Below, piece after piece: positions 49,655-57,393 of a DNA stretch of 64,000 nt; positions within the stretch are counted from its first letter, which is position 1, and the number at the start of each line of letters is the position of its first letter. Below the pieces are notes generated by a model, which worked only from the letters and a program-made list of their open reading frames with translations, was not told the origin of the DNA and did not search any database. The stretch spans positions 496,001 through 560,000 of the forward strand of contig NZ_CANMQS010000003.1 of assembly GCF_947500075.1 (NCBI RefSeq), read 5' to 3'. The DNA is from an uncultured Sulfitobacter sp. (GTDB lineage Bacteria > Pseudomonadota > Alphaproteobacteria > Rhodobacterales > Rhodobacteraceae). Position numbers and translations under genes: made by a program.

Positions 49655-50062
49655 TCCAAACTTTCGGCAGATCGACCAACTACCTGTGATTGCAGTCAGG
49701 CTGACGTTGGGTCGTCAAAACGCGCTTTGCCCCATTCTTTAACCTGAAGGGAAGATTTGTAAACGCGTCCGGTGGATAAGTGCCCCCATATTTCGGGCGA
49801 GTGACCATATGGTGGAAGATTGGTTTAACGTGCCACAACATGTTGCCCCAAAAATGACATAAATACCGGGAAGTTATCGAGAGAGTTGTCGGGTGCCGTC
49901 CGCAAAAGCTATGCAGAGTCCTGTCCTTGCACCCATTGGAGAGAATCCAATAATTAACAATTCTTTCGTTTCCCTTAGCTTAACCAATTACTAACCTGTG
50001 ATTGTAGCGGGTGGGCTGTTCGCGCGCTGAGAAACAAAAAAAGAAGCAAGGACTATCAGATA
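49655..50062. promoter_or_regulatory. 408-bp gap with a CtrA-like site
   Basis: This gap separates the regulator at 48938 from the small gene at 50063. It contains TTAA-N7-CTAACC at 49980-49996, a near match to the CtrA consensus TTAA-N7-TTAAC, 67 bp before the next start codon. I see an AT-rich region at 49940-49995 that is compatible with a promoter. A 17-codon frame starts with ATG at 49809 but has no ribosome site and no known relative, so I do not list it as a gene. No other structure is evident. Confidence 0.4.
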
Positions 50063-50500
50063 ATGGATACCCTACTTGAGCAGATATGGAGCGACGCTTT
50101 GGAAGAGCGGACCAACCTGAACGGGTCCCCGATTTCGTATCTGTTGACGTCTTTGCTTGCAGCTCCGGTACTGTCTCTGGTTGATACGTCCTCAACCGCG
50201 CGATCCGAGCCCTTTGTCAGCTATGGCGGGTATGAAATCCTCCCTGGCGCCAGTCTGGCTGACGTGCTTCTGGAAGAAATGGGAATCGAGATCGACGAGA
50301 CGACCGTGGTGTTGGTTGAACGCATTAGCAGCCCCGGTGAGACCCGTGGATCAACAGAAGAGCTGGGACGTACCGTTGGCCGTATCCTGCTTGAGCTTTC
50401 GATGATGGATTCAGGGGCCAAAGCGCCTGCTGACCTTCCGAAACCCCTGATTTCTGCGACATCAACAGGGCGCGCGCTACAGCAAACCCCCATCAACTGA
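50063..50500 (+). CDS. Uncharacterised small protein upstream of flaF
   Basis: The 145-residue acidic protein has AAGGA 12 bp upstream of the ATG and no recognised domain. It contains SPISYLLTSLLAAPVLSLVDT near residue 21, which is hydrophobic enough for a membrane-associated helix, and a region EIDETTVVLVERIS near residue 75. A CtrA-like site lies 67 bp upstream. Its place in front of flaF, where flagellin is often found, suggests a flagellar link, but it does not resemble flagellin. Function unknown. Confidence 0.6.
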   Translation: MDTLLEQIWSDALEERTNLNGSPISYLLTSLLAAPVLSLVDTSSTARSEPFVSYGGYEILPGASLADVLLEEMGIEIDETTVVLVERISSPGETRGSTEELGRTVGRILLELSMMDSGAKAPADLPKPLISATSTGRALQQTPIN

Positions 50501-50648
50501 CGTAATTGTTTCAAGAGAATCGGCATCTGTAATATTTAGTAAGATCAGAGTGTTATAATCTGATCTGCTCCTGATACTTGTTGCGCTTTGGCAACTGTTG
50601 CGTGTGAAGCGACCAAATTTTCTCTCATTATCCACTTATTAAAAATCG

Positions 50649-50664
50649 TTAAACGGGCGTTAAC
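50649..50664 (+). promoter_or_regulatory. CtrA-type box upstream of flaF
   Basis: The sequence is TTAA, seven bases, TTAAC, an exact match to the CtrA full-site consensus TTAA-N7-TTAAC of Caulobacter. A third TTAA half-site lies just before it, with N6 spacing (50639-50642). The site ends 53 bp before the flaF ATG. CtrA controls flagellar genes in many Alphaproteobacteria, including Roseobacter-group members, so the call is plausible. Binding has not been shown here. Confidence 0.6.
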
Positions 50665-50716
50665 CGGGTCTCTGTAATGTCTGTTGCGAGGCAGAAAAAA
50701 CATACAGGTGACGAGA

Positions 50717-51115
50717 ATGAGCGTAACCGCGTACAAGCGGACGATCTCGCACACAGAGGCGCCAAGACAGATTGAGCGTCGTATTCTTGTGCAAGTGACG
50801 GCCGAACTAGAACAGAAGTTCGAAGATTTTGACAAAAGCGACCGCCGGATTGAGCGGCTGGAGCTTTTGGCGAATGGTCTGCGCCATACTGTCTGGAAAA
50901 ACCAGATGGTCTGGATGACCTTCAAATCCGATCTCCTTGAAAAGGAGAATGGCTTGCCTGAAACACTGCGCGGTGCGCTGGTGTCTTTGGCATTCTGGGT
51001 GGAGAACCACTCGCAAGGTGTCATGTCAGGGGGCAAGAACATCCGCCCGCTGATCGACGTCAACCGGAGCATCATTGATGGGCTTGCTGGTCAAGCCTAC
51101 AGCGCGGTGGAGTAG
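50717..51115 (+). CDS. flaF: Flagellar biosynthesis regulator FlaF
   Basis: FlaF is a small regulator of flagellin synthesis that works with FlbT. I take the ATG at 50717 (MSVTAYKRTISHTEAPRQIERR), which gives 132 residues, the usual size; a start 11 codons upstream is in a region that shows no similarity. The core contains RQIERRILVQVTAELEQKFEDFD and LRHTVWKNQMVWMTFKSDLLE, typical of the family. It is followed by flbT after 6 bp. The exact CtrA-type box at 50649-50664 is the likely control point. No flagellin gene is found directly upstream, contrary to the common order. Confidence 0.9.
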   Translation: MSVTAYKRTISHTEAPRQIERRILVQVTAELEQKFEDFDKSDRRIERLELLANGLRHTVWKNQMVWMTFKSDLLEKENGLPETLRGALVSLAFWVENHSQGVMSGGKNIRPLIDVNRSIIDGLAGQAYSAVE

Positions 51116-51121
51116 TTCGAT

Positions 51122-51541
51122 ATGCCACTTAATCTTACCCTAAAACCCAACGAAGTGGTTTTGATCAACGGGTGTGTGATCCGAAATTCAGATCGACGCC
51201 AGACCATTCTGATCGAAAGCCAAGGTGATATCGTGCGGCAGCGCGATCTTCTGAACGATTCAGAGGCCCGTACCCCTGTTAAGGAAGTCTATTTCTTCAT
51301 TCAGACAGCCCTTCTGGACAGTGGCGTCAGAGAGAAGCTTGTGCCGATCATCCAAAAGAAACTGGGGCAGCTTGTTCCCGTTTTTCATGATGAAATGTCT
51401 CAGCACATCTTTGAAGCGGCGTCGCATGTGTCGCATGAAGACTTCTACAAGGCGATGCGCGCTCTGCGGCCGCTGATGGACTATGAAGCCAAGCTTTTTG
51501 ACATGCTCAACAGTCGGCAGGTCGTGACGGCTGCGGAGTAG
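51122..51541 (+). CDS. flbT: Flagellar post-transcriptional regulator FlbT
   Basis: FlbT binds flagellin mRNA and promotes its decay when the hook is not finished. The 139-residue protein begins MPLNLTLKPNEVVLINGCVIRNSDRRQTI, the conserved FlbT N terminus, and has the helix REKLVPIIQKKLGQLVPVF near residue 75 and a C-terminal basic helical tail. It follows flaF by 6 bp and precedes the DUF1217-type gene by 11 bp, the usual flagellar order. Length is normal. Confidence 0.92.
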   Translation: MPLNLTLKPNEVVLINGCVIRNSDRRQTILIESQGDIVRQRDLLNDSEARTPVKEVYFFIQTALLDSGVREKLVPIIQKKLGQLVPVFHDEMSQHIFEAASHVSHEDFYKAMRALRPLMDYEAKLFDMLNSRQVVTAAE

Positions 51542-51552
51542 GGAGCAGGACG

Positions 51553-52377
51553 ATGATCAGTGTATCGGGACTTGGTGGGCAAATTGCGTTGCGCGTTGTG
51601 GATGCAACGCGGGACCGCCAGATGGAGCTGTTGCGCAGTGATGCACAGAACCAGCGTGGTGAGGAAGCCTTCCGCGAGCGGATTGGCGGCATCACCACGC
51701 CCGAAGAACTGATCGCTGATTTCGAAGTCTACAGCTTCGTGATGCGGGCTTTTGATCTTGAGGACCAGATATTCGGCAAGGGCATGATCCGGAAAATCCT
51801 TGAAAGCGATCCGGAAGAACCATCGTCCTTGCTGAACCGGCTGACGGATATCCGGTTTCGAGAGATGCACCTGGCCCTGGGTTTCACCACAACAGAGGGC
51901 CCGCAGACGCCTGATTTCACGACCGAAGAGTTTGCCGAAGACATCGTTAATCGGTTCTACAACAGACAGTTCATTTCCGGATATGAGGCAGAGAACGTGG
52001 CCGTGGGTCGCGTTCTGGAGTTTCGGGATGCTGCGGAAGATCTTGAGAACTGGTTCCAGGTTCTGCGGAACCCTGAATTGACGCAGTTTTTCCAGATTGC
52101 CCTTGGGTTGCCGTCGGCTTTGTCGGGTCTGGATGTCGAAGTTCAGCAACGCCGCATGTCAGAGAAGTTCGACCTTGAAACACTGTCCGATCCGGCAGTG
52201 CGTGAAGACCTCGTCTCCCGGTTTATCGCGCTGTCCGAGGTCCAGAACCCGCAACAGGCGCTGGCATCAAGTGCGGCGCTGAACATCCTGAGTTCTGCAA
52301 GTTTCGGTGCCCAGTTCGTGCCGATTGCATTGAACGTGCCCTCGGTCACATTTTCAGCGGCATCGCTGTACCGCTGA
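51553..52377 (+). CDS. DUF1217 flagellar protein
   Basis: The 274-residue protein matches the DUF1217 family found in flagellar clusters of Alphaproteobacteria. It has an N-terminal helix MISVSGLGGQIALRVVDATRDRQMELLRSDAQ, then acidic helical repeats (residues about 40-240), with EDLVSRFIALSEVQNPQQALASSAALNILSS near residue 217. Its role is unknown, though conserved linkage suggests assembly of the flagellum. It follows flbT by 11 bp and its stop lies 4 bp before the 262-bp inverted-repeat element. Confidence 0.82.
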   Translation: MISVSGLGGQIALRVVDATRDRQMELLRSDAQNQRGEEAFRERIGGITTPEELIADFEVYSFVMRAFDLEDQIFGKGMIRKILESDPEEPSSLLNRLTDIRFREMHLALGFTTTEGPQTPDFTTEEFAEDIVNRFYNRQFISGYEAENVAVGRVLEFRDAAEDLENWFQVLRNPELTQFFQIALGLPSALSGLDVEVQQRRMSEKFDLETLSDPAVREDLVSRFIALSEVQNPQQALASSAALNILSSASFGAQFVPIALNVPSVTFSAASLYR

Positions 52378-52381
52378 CCTG

Positions 52382-52412
52382 GGGTCAGGACCCTTTAATC
52401 CTGCGCCACTGG
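52382..52412 (+). repeat. Left terminal inverted repeat of the MITE-like element
   Basis: This 31-bp end matches the reverse complement of 52613-52643 at 29 positions, the two mismatches being at positions 13 and 24 of the repeat. The outer 12 bases are GGGTCAGGACCC, themselves nearly palindromic. It begins 4 bp after the stop codon of the DUF1217 gene. Confidence 0.8.
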
Positions 52413-52612
52413 CGTCAAAACCGCGAAAGTTCAGTGGTTTGAGACATGCAGCGACTAACGGGTTAATTGCAAATGGCTCAAGCCTCTGAAATGAAGCGGT
52501 TTTGTCGTCCGTAGGATTTGACGGATTTTCCCCGTGAGCTTCGTTGCATCTGCTTGAAATTCAACAAGAGTTCCTGCGCAGCCGCGCCTCGTCACGAGAA
52601 AAATCTGTCAAA

Positions 52613-52643
52613 CCAGTGGTGCAGGATTAATGGGTCCTGACCC
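52613..52643 (-). repeat. Right terminal inverted repeat of the MITE-like element
   Basis: This is the inverted copy of 52382-52412. The last base of the repeat is also the third base of the fliG stop codon TAG on the minus strand, so insertion of the element appears to have changed or created the end of fliG. Any loss of the last residues of FliG cannot be seen without a relative for comparison. Confidence 0.8.
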
Positions 52644-53665
52644 TAATCTTCAAGCAGATCCTCATCTTCCAGAGGCAATTCAACAGTGCCATCTGCAAGC
52701 AGCCGCAATGCGGCCTCGACCAATTCGGATTGCGCTTGTCTGACGTCCTTTGACCGGACCGGTCCCATCTGATCCATCTCTTCCTGCAACATGTCGCGGG
52801 AACGGGAGGGGAGGGAGCCGAGGAAATGCTCCCGCACTTCCTTTTTTGCGCCTCTCAATGCGAGCGGCAGGGTTGTACCGCCGACTTCGCGCATAATCTT
52901 GGCAAGCATGTTTTCCTTGAACTTCATCAGATCATCAAAGACGAACATCTTTTGCTTGATCGCCCCGAACCGTTCCGGATCGCGTTGTTCCAGATCGCGG
53001 GAAATGCTGCTGAACAGATCCTCATCCAACTTGTTGAAGATCGAAACCAACTGCCCTTCAACGCGCCCTTCGGACCCGCGTCCGACTTTGCCAAGGACAT
53101 CGTCCCGCAGGGAGTTTTCGATGTTGTTGATCGCGTCTGTCGGCAGGCTGTCAATCTCCATCACCCGCGCCACAACTTCGGCTGCACGTTCAGGACCCAA
53201 AAGCGGGAGCACCTTTGCGGCTGCGTCGGAACTGATGCGCGTGAGGATCACCGCGACGGTCTGATTGCGTTCCTTGCGCAGGATTTCAGTCAGTTGCTTT
53301 TCATCCAGCTTCGAGACGTCGTCCCAGACGTTGTCGGTGGTATGACCGTCAATCTCCGCAAGGATTTCTGTCACCCGTTCCTCTGGCAGAAACTTCTGGA
53401 GCAGCCCCTTCGCGGCTTCGATGTTGCCGAAAACGCCGCTGGGTGAATTTACCTTGATGTCGAATTCTTCCATGATGTCTTCGACAACCTTGGCGTCAAT
53501 TTCGCCCATGGTGGTGATGGCAGAGGTAATTTTGCGAATTTCCGCAACGTCCAGCTGCTGCATCAGCGCACCGCCGCGCTCTTCCCCGATACACAGAAAC
53601 AGGATCGCTGACTTCTGCGCCCCGGTCAGGCGGCGGTTCTTCTTGAAGGGAACGAATTGGTTCAT
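52643..53665 (-). CDS. fliG: Flagellar motor switch protein FliG
   Basis: FliG couples the C-ring to the stator and sets the direction or speed of rotation. The 340-residue protein has the N-terminal FliF-binding domain (about residues 10-100), a middle domain (VTEILAEIDGHT and DDVSKLDEKQLTEI near residue 120), and the C-terminal torque domain (about 235-340) with AIKQKMFVFDDLMKFKENMLAKIMREV near residue 240. The C terminus ends LPLEDEDLLED at a stop codon shared with the inverted repeat of the MITE-like element. Upstream, between fliP and fliG, 90 bp contain TTAA-N6-TTAA, which may be part of a promoter. Confidence 0.94.
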   Translation of the reverse strand: MNQFVPFKKNRRLTGAQKSAILFLCIGEERGGALMQQLDVAEIRKITSAITTMGEIDAKVVEDIMEEFDIKVNSPSGVFGNIEAAKGLLQKFLPEERVTEILAEIDGHTTDNVWDDVSKLDEKQLTEILRKERNQTVAVILTRISSDAAAKVLPLLGPERAAEVVARVMEIDSLPTDAINNIENSLRDDVLGKVGRGSEGRVEGQLVSIFNKLDEDLFSSISRDLEQRDPERFGAIKQKMFVFDDLMKFKENMLAKIMREVGGTTLPLALRGAKKEVREHFLGSLPSRSRDMLQEEMDQMGPVRSKDVRQAQSELVEAALRLLADGTVELPLEDEDLLED

Positions 53666-53755
53666 GGATTGCGGTGTGATTTGCCTGTTGGTCTATGGTA
53701 GCAAGGATAGATGGTTTTAAGCTGTGTTAATACAAGAATATCGACATTTTGATCT

Positions 53756-54568
53756 TTATCCCGAAAGATAGGATTGAATGAGCGACCCGGCCAGCATGTA
53801 CCAGCCGTCGATCAACACAAAGAAGATCACCTTGAAGGGCAAAGACACCAGAACAGGTGGCAACATCATCATACCGGCGCTCATCAAAACGGATGCGACG
53901 ATCAGATCGATCGCAACAAAGGGCAGGTAGATCAGGAACCCGATGGTGAAAGCCCGGCGAAGTTCGGAAATCATGAAAGCAGGCACCAGCACGCGCCAGC
54001 TGGGTTCGGCATCCACATCGGCCGGGGCCGCATCGGTTTCTGCGGCTATGTCCTGAAACAATTGCAGGTCCTTGTCGCGTGTGTTGACCAACATGAATGT
54101 CCGGAAGGGTTCTGAGATTGCCGTGACGGCCTGCTCTTCGGTGATGGAATTGTCCATCAACGGTTTCACACCAGAATCCCACGCATCCTCAAACACCGGC
54201 TGCATGACAAAAAACGTCATGAAGATCGCCATCGCGTTGAGCACGATGTTGGGCGGCGTCTGGTTCAGGCCCAATGCAAGGCGAAGCATGGAAAAGACGA
54301 TGACAAAGCGGGTGAAGCTGGTCATCACCACCAGCAATCCCGGCGCCACACCAAGCAGTGTGATGATCGCAAAAAGCTGGATCAGACGGCTGGAGAGGGT
54401 CGCGCTTTGGTCGCTTCCGGGTTCTACATCGCCAAACTGGGTGGACAGATCCCGGATCAGCCCGCCAACATCCAGGTCCTGCGCTGCGCCGGGTTGTGCG
54501 ATCAGCACCAACACCCCTGCAAGGGCAGGCAGCCATACCGCAAACCGGAAAGGGGGACGGCGCAGCAT
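53756..54568 (-). CDS. fliP: Flagellar export apparatus protein FliP
   Basis: FliP forms the export gate core with FliQ and FliR. The 270-residue protein has a signal peptide (about residues 1-30, ending QPGAAQ), then four membrane helices, with the family signatures FTRFVIVFSMLRLALGLNQTPPNIVLNAMAIFMTFFVM near residue 85 and IGFLIYLPFVAIDLIVASVLMSAGMMMLPPVLVSLPFKVIFFVLIDGW near residue 195. It is 6 bp downstream of fliN. fliQ is not adjacent here, unlike in most species, and must be elsewhere. Confidence 0.95.
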   Translation of the reverse strand: MLRRPPFRFAVWLPALAGVLVLIAQPGAAQDLDVGGLIRDLSTQFGDVEPGSDQSATLSSRLIQLFAIITLLGVAPGLLVVMTSFTRFVIVFSMLRLALGLNQTPPNIVLNAMAIFMTFFVMQPVFEDAWDSGVKPLMDNSITEEQAVTAISEPFRTFMLVNTRDKDLQLFQDIAAETDAAPADVDAEPSWRVLVPAFMISELRRAFTIGFLIYLPFVAIDLIVASVLMSAGMMMLPPVLVSLPFKVIFFVLIDGWYMLAGSLIQSYLSG

Positions 54569-54574
54569 TCTGGT

Positions 54575-54940
54575 TCAGCTTTCGGAGACGAAGTCTTTGA
54601 TGATTTCGCGCAGGGCAACGCCCAGCATGTCTTCCTGAACGCGCACAAGATCGCCACGGGCGACGGTACGGTCGTTGATCATAATCTCAACGGGTTCGCC
54701 GACGCGGCGGTCCAGCTCAATCACCGACCCTTTGGTCAGGTTCAGCAGTTCAGAGATCTGCATCCGGCTTGTACCCAGCACCACGCGCACATTGAGTTTG
54801 ACGCCAAAGATCGCATCCATGCTCTTTGCGTCGGTGTCGGCTGCTGCCTTTTGCTTTGGGTCTTTCGGCACAGGCTCGCTGCCTGCTGGGATCATCTGTT
54901 CCTGATCAGCGTCCGCGACGTCATGTTCTGGTTCGTCCAT
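54575..54940 (-). CDS. fliN: Flagellar motor switch protein FliN
   Basis: FliN is the ring-forming part of the C-ring. The 121-residue protein has an acidic N-terminal extension of about 45 residues and a C-terminal SpoA domain (about 46-118) with NVRVVLGTSRMQISELLNLTKGSVIELDRRVGEPVEIMINDRTVARGD. The extension is typical of Alphaproteobacteria. The gene follows fliH directly, with one base shared or abutting, and precedes fliP by 6 bp. FliM is encoded separately at 58101. Confidence 0.94.
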   Translation of the reverse strand: MDEPEHDVADADQEQMIPAGSEPVPKDPKQKAAADTDAKSMDAIFGVKLNVRVVLGTSRMQISELLNLTKGSVIELDRRVGEPVEIMINDRTVARGDLVRVQEDMLGVALREIIKDFVSES

Positions 54941-55594
54941 CTATTTCGCCTCACTGTGGGTTTCGTTCAAAGCGTCAGCCGCATCCTGGAGGGCTGCGAA
55001 AATGGCATCGCAGGCGGCTTCAAGGTTGTACTCAAGGCGCCCACCATCCCATGCGACCTCCACGGCGCCGCGAACCATGCTGGTGTCGCTGACGATGTTG
55101 ATGTCGACGCCGCGCGCGTCCTCATAGAGCCAATCGACTTTCTCCCGTGCCAGAACGTCTGTGACCTCAGGACTGGCGCGCACGGTAAGAACCTGTGCGC
55201 TGCGCGTGCGTTCGATGCTCTGGCGGATGGTCTCAACCGCCAGATCGGGGCCGTAGCGGTCCAGCAGTTCGGGGATCAGACGTTCCGAGATGCCAAGGAA
55301 CATCTCAATGATGTCGCGTTCCATCTGGGCGCGGGTGTGTGTTTCCTTGCTCAGCAGGATTTTCAGCTGTTCCTGAATGGCGGCGCGTTCCTGGGATGCG
55401 CTTGCCGCGAGTGTTTGCTGAAAGGCGGCTTCGGCCTCCCGGCGTCCTTCGGCTTTGCCGATCTCCACCCCTTCGCGGCGGGCTTCTTCGATCAACAGCT
55501 GGAGCTCAATATCCGAGCGTGCAGAGGGGGTATCGGCGTGACTGACAAGGCCGTTCATCTCTGCGTCGAAATTGCGTTGAAACAGATCGGTCAT
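54941..55594 (-). CDS. fliH: Flagellar assembly protein FliH
   Basis: FliH regulates the export ATPase FliI and links it to the C-ring. The 217-residue protein has an N-terminal region with the conserved FQRNFDAEMN, a coiled coil rich in E, A, R and Q (about 30-75), and a C-terminal domain similar to ATP synthase subunit delta/b (residues about 95-200; IEMFLGISERLIPELLDRYG and VLTVRASPEVTDVLAREKVDWL). Its start overlaps the fliF stop by 4 bases, and fliN follows without a gap. FliI itself is not in the window. Confidence 0.87.
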   Translation of the reverse strand: MTDLFQRNFDAEMNGLVSHADTPSARSDIELQLLIEEARREGVEIGKAEGRREAEAAFQQTLAASASQERAAIQEQLKILLSKETHTRAQMERDIIEMFLGISERLIPELLDRYGPDLAVETIRQSIERTRSAQVLTVRASPEVTDVLAREKVDWLYEDARGVDINIVSDTSMVRGAVEVAWDGGRLEYNLEAACDAIFAALQDAADALNETHSEAK

Positions 55595-57270
55595 GCTTCG
55601 GCCTCAACCCGCAACCATGACCGCAGGACGCGCAGAACTTCGTCCGGCTTGTCATCCGCAAGTTTTTGGATGTTGTCGATCTTGCGCTTGTGGAGATTGC
55701 CGCGAATGCCCTGCTTCTGGATGTACTCAACTTCTTCCGCCTCGAACATCGGGGGCTGGTTCGGAGCAAAGGTGCTTGCGGGGACGGGTGCGGGCATGGG
55801 GTTCGGTTGCTGGCCCAATGGTTGCGGGATGGCAGATGGCGTTTCGCCATCGGGCAGGGCCGGTACGGGTGCTTCATCGTCTTGCGCGATGGCGGCAGGT
55901 TCGCTCAAACGCTTCAGCAGGGGGCGCACGCCCAGGATCATCACCAGACCCACAATCAGCAGCGCCAGCAGGCCACGGATGATGGGCACGGCGCTTTCTG
56001 CCAGCCGGTCTGTCATGCTCTGTTCAATCGGGCTGCCCAGATCCATGGAGTAATCCATGAACCGCATGCTATCGACAGAGATGGTATCACCGCGCGCTTC
56101 CTGAAAGCCCACCGCGGATTTCACCAGTTCAGCAAGTCGATCCATTTCTTCTGGTGTGCGCTCTGAATAGTTCACGGCGGTGTCTTCGACGGCGTAGATC
56201 CCGTTCACCAGGACAGCGACGGTCATGCGGCGCACTTCACCGGCTTCGCGGACAATCTCCCGGCGGGTGTTGCCAATCTCATACTGGACGATTTCATCCG
56301 CTTCACTGCGGTTTGACGTTGATCCACCTTCCGGGTCGGCAAGTGCTGCGGGAATGTTGTTTTCGACGCCCACATTGCCTTGTTCACCTGTGTCGGTCTG
56401 ATCCTCGGTCTTGGTTTCGGTGGAGCGGACAACCTGCTGATCGGGGTTATAGGACTGCTCAACAATCACTTCGCGCTGTGTGGTCAGTTCGACGTTCACG
56501 TGTACCCGCGCGTTCCCCGCCCCGACGCGGGCGGTCAGGATATTCTCGATCTCGCGGGAGAGGCGGTCTTCGATTGCGGATTTGGCGGTTTGCATGTTGC
56601 CCTGACCCGGCCCGCCGGGGTCTTCGGACAGGATCGTTTCACCGCTGGCGGACAAGACGGTCACACGGGTCAGGTCCAGCTCAGCAACGGCTGAGGCGAC
56701 CAGATTGCGCACAGCAATCGCTTCCTTGCGGCTGACGGCGCGACCGGCCTGCGGGCGCAGGATGACGGATGCGCGGGGGGTCGGTGCTTCGCGGGTGAAG
56801 GGCTCCCGATCCGGCAGGACCAGATGCACCCGCGCAGAGGCGATCCCGTCCAGTGTCTGGATCGACCGGGCAAGCTCGCCTTCCATGGCCCGGACCCGGT
56901 TGATCTTTTGCAGGAAGGAATTCATCGCCATCCCACCTTGCTGGTCAAACAGCTCCCAACCCGGATCGCCATCAATGGGCATTCCGGTTTCCGCCAGAAC
57001 CATGCGCGCGCGCGCCTTGTCGGATTGCGGGACAGAGATGGTGGTGCCGTCGGGCCCCACCTGAACGTTGAACCCGGCAGAGGTCAGCGCGGCTTCAATC
57101 GAGGATGCGGACGAGACGGAGAGGTTGGAATAGATCGGCGCATAGTCCGGGCGCGTCACCGCGCCAATCCCCAGCAGCATCGCCAGAAGCACCCCAAATG
57201 TTGTGCCGCCAAGGATAAGTAACCTTTGCCGCCCAAGATTCTTGAAGTTCTCAAACAGTTCTTGCACCAT
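55591..57270 (-). CDS. fliF: Flagellar MS-ring protein FliF
   Basis: FliF forms the MS-ring, the base of the flagellar motor. I start at the ATG at 57270 (MVQELFENFKNLGRQ), with CGGAGA 2-7 bp upstream; the frame extends 20 codons further but with no family match. The 559-residue protein has a first membrane helix near residues 17-38, the YscJ-type domain with YAPIYSNLSVSSASSIEAALTSAGF near residue 47, the RBM3 and linker region, a second helix (VPIIRGLLALLIVGLVMILGV near residue 435) and a C-terminal FliG-binding tail. It is divergent from fliL across 123 bp, which must hold promoters for both. Confidence 0.95.
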   Translation of the reverse strand: MVQELFENFKNLGRQRLLILGGTTFGVLLAMLLGIGAVTRPDYAPIYSNLSVSSASSIEAALTSAGFNVQVGPDGTTISVPQSDKARARMVLAETGMPIDGDPGWELFDQQGGMAMNSFLQKINRVRAMEGELARSIQTLDGIASARVHLVLPDREPFTREAPTPRASVILRPQAGRAVSRKEAIAVRNLVASAVAELDLTRVTVLSASGETILSEDPGGPGQGNMQTAKSAIEDRLSREIENILTARVGAGNARVHVNVELTTQREVIVEQSYNPDQQVVRSTETKTEDQTDTGEQGNVGVENNIPAALADPEGGSTSNRSEADEIVQYEIGNTRREIVREAGEVRRMTVAVLVNGIYAVEDTAVNYSERTPEEMDRLAELVKSAVGFQEARGDTISVDSMRFMDYSMDLGSPIEQSMTDRLAESAVPIIRGLLALLIVGLVMILGVRPLLKRLSEPAAIAQDDEAPVPALPDGETPSAIPQPLGQQPNPMPAPVPASTFAPNQPPMFEAEEVEYIQKQGIRGNLHKRKIDNIQKLADDKPDEVLRVLRSWLRVEAEA

Positions 57271-57393
57271 GTTCTCCGATATTTGACTCAATACATCACA
57301 TTCGGAAGAAGAAACGCAAGTATTGATCAAAACTAATCTTGTGTTTTCTTACTTTTTTGCGGATTATTCTTAAGTGATCACCTCGGAAGAGAT

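Larger units (their letters stand above)
52382..52643. mobile_element. MITE-like element with 31-bp terminal inverted repeats
   Basis: The two ends, 52382-52412 and 52613-52643, are inverted copies of one another: 31 bp with 29 matches, both starting GGGTCAGGACCC. The 200 bp between them encode no protein. No transposase frame is present, so this looks like a non-autonomous miniature element mobilised in trans, or the remnant of a deleted insertion sequence. I see no obvious target duplication: the flanks are ACCTG on the left and TAATC on the right. Its right end sits at the fliG stop codon, whose last base (complementary strand) belongs to the repeat. I cannot assign an IS family. Confidence 0.72.

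Noticed and set aside
49809..49862. A 17-codon frame (ATG to TAA) in the gap before 50063.
   Set aside because: No Shine-Dalgarno sequence and no similarity that I know; too short to support from sequence alone.
53717..53730. TTAA-N6-TTAA upstream of fliG as a CtrA box.
   Set aside because: The spacing is 6 and not 7 and the flanking bases do not match the consensus, so I mention it in the fliG entry but do not call a site.
57271..57393. A sigma-54 or CtrA promoter between fliF and fliL.
   Set aside because: I found neither GG-N10-GC spacing of a -24/-12 promoter nor a TTAA-N7-TTAA site in the 123-bp region.
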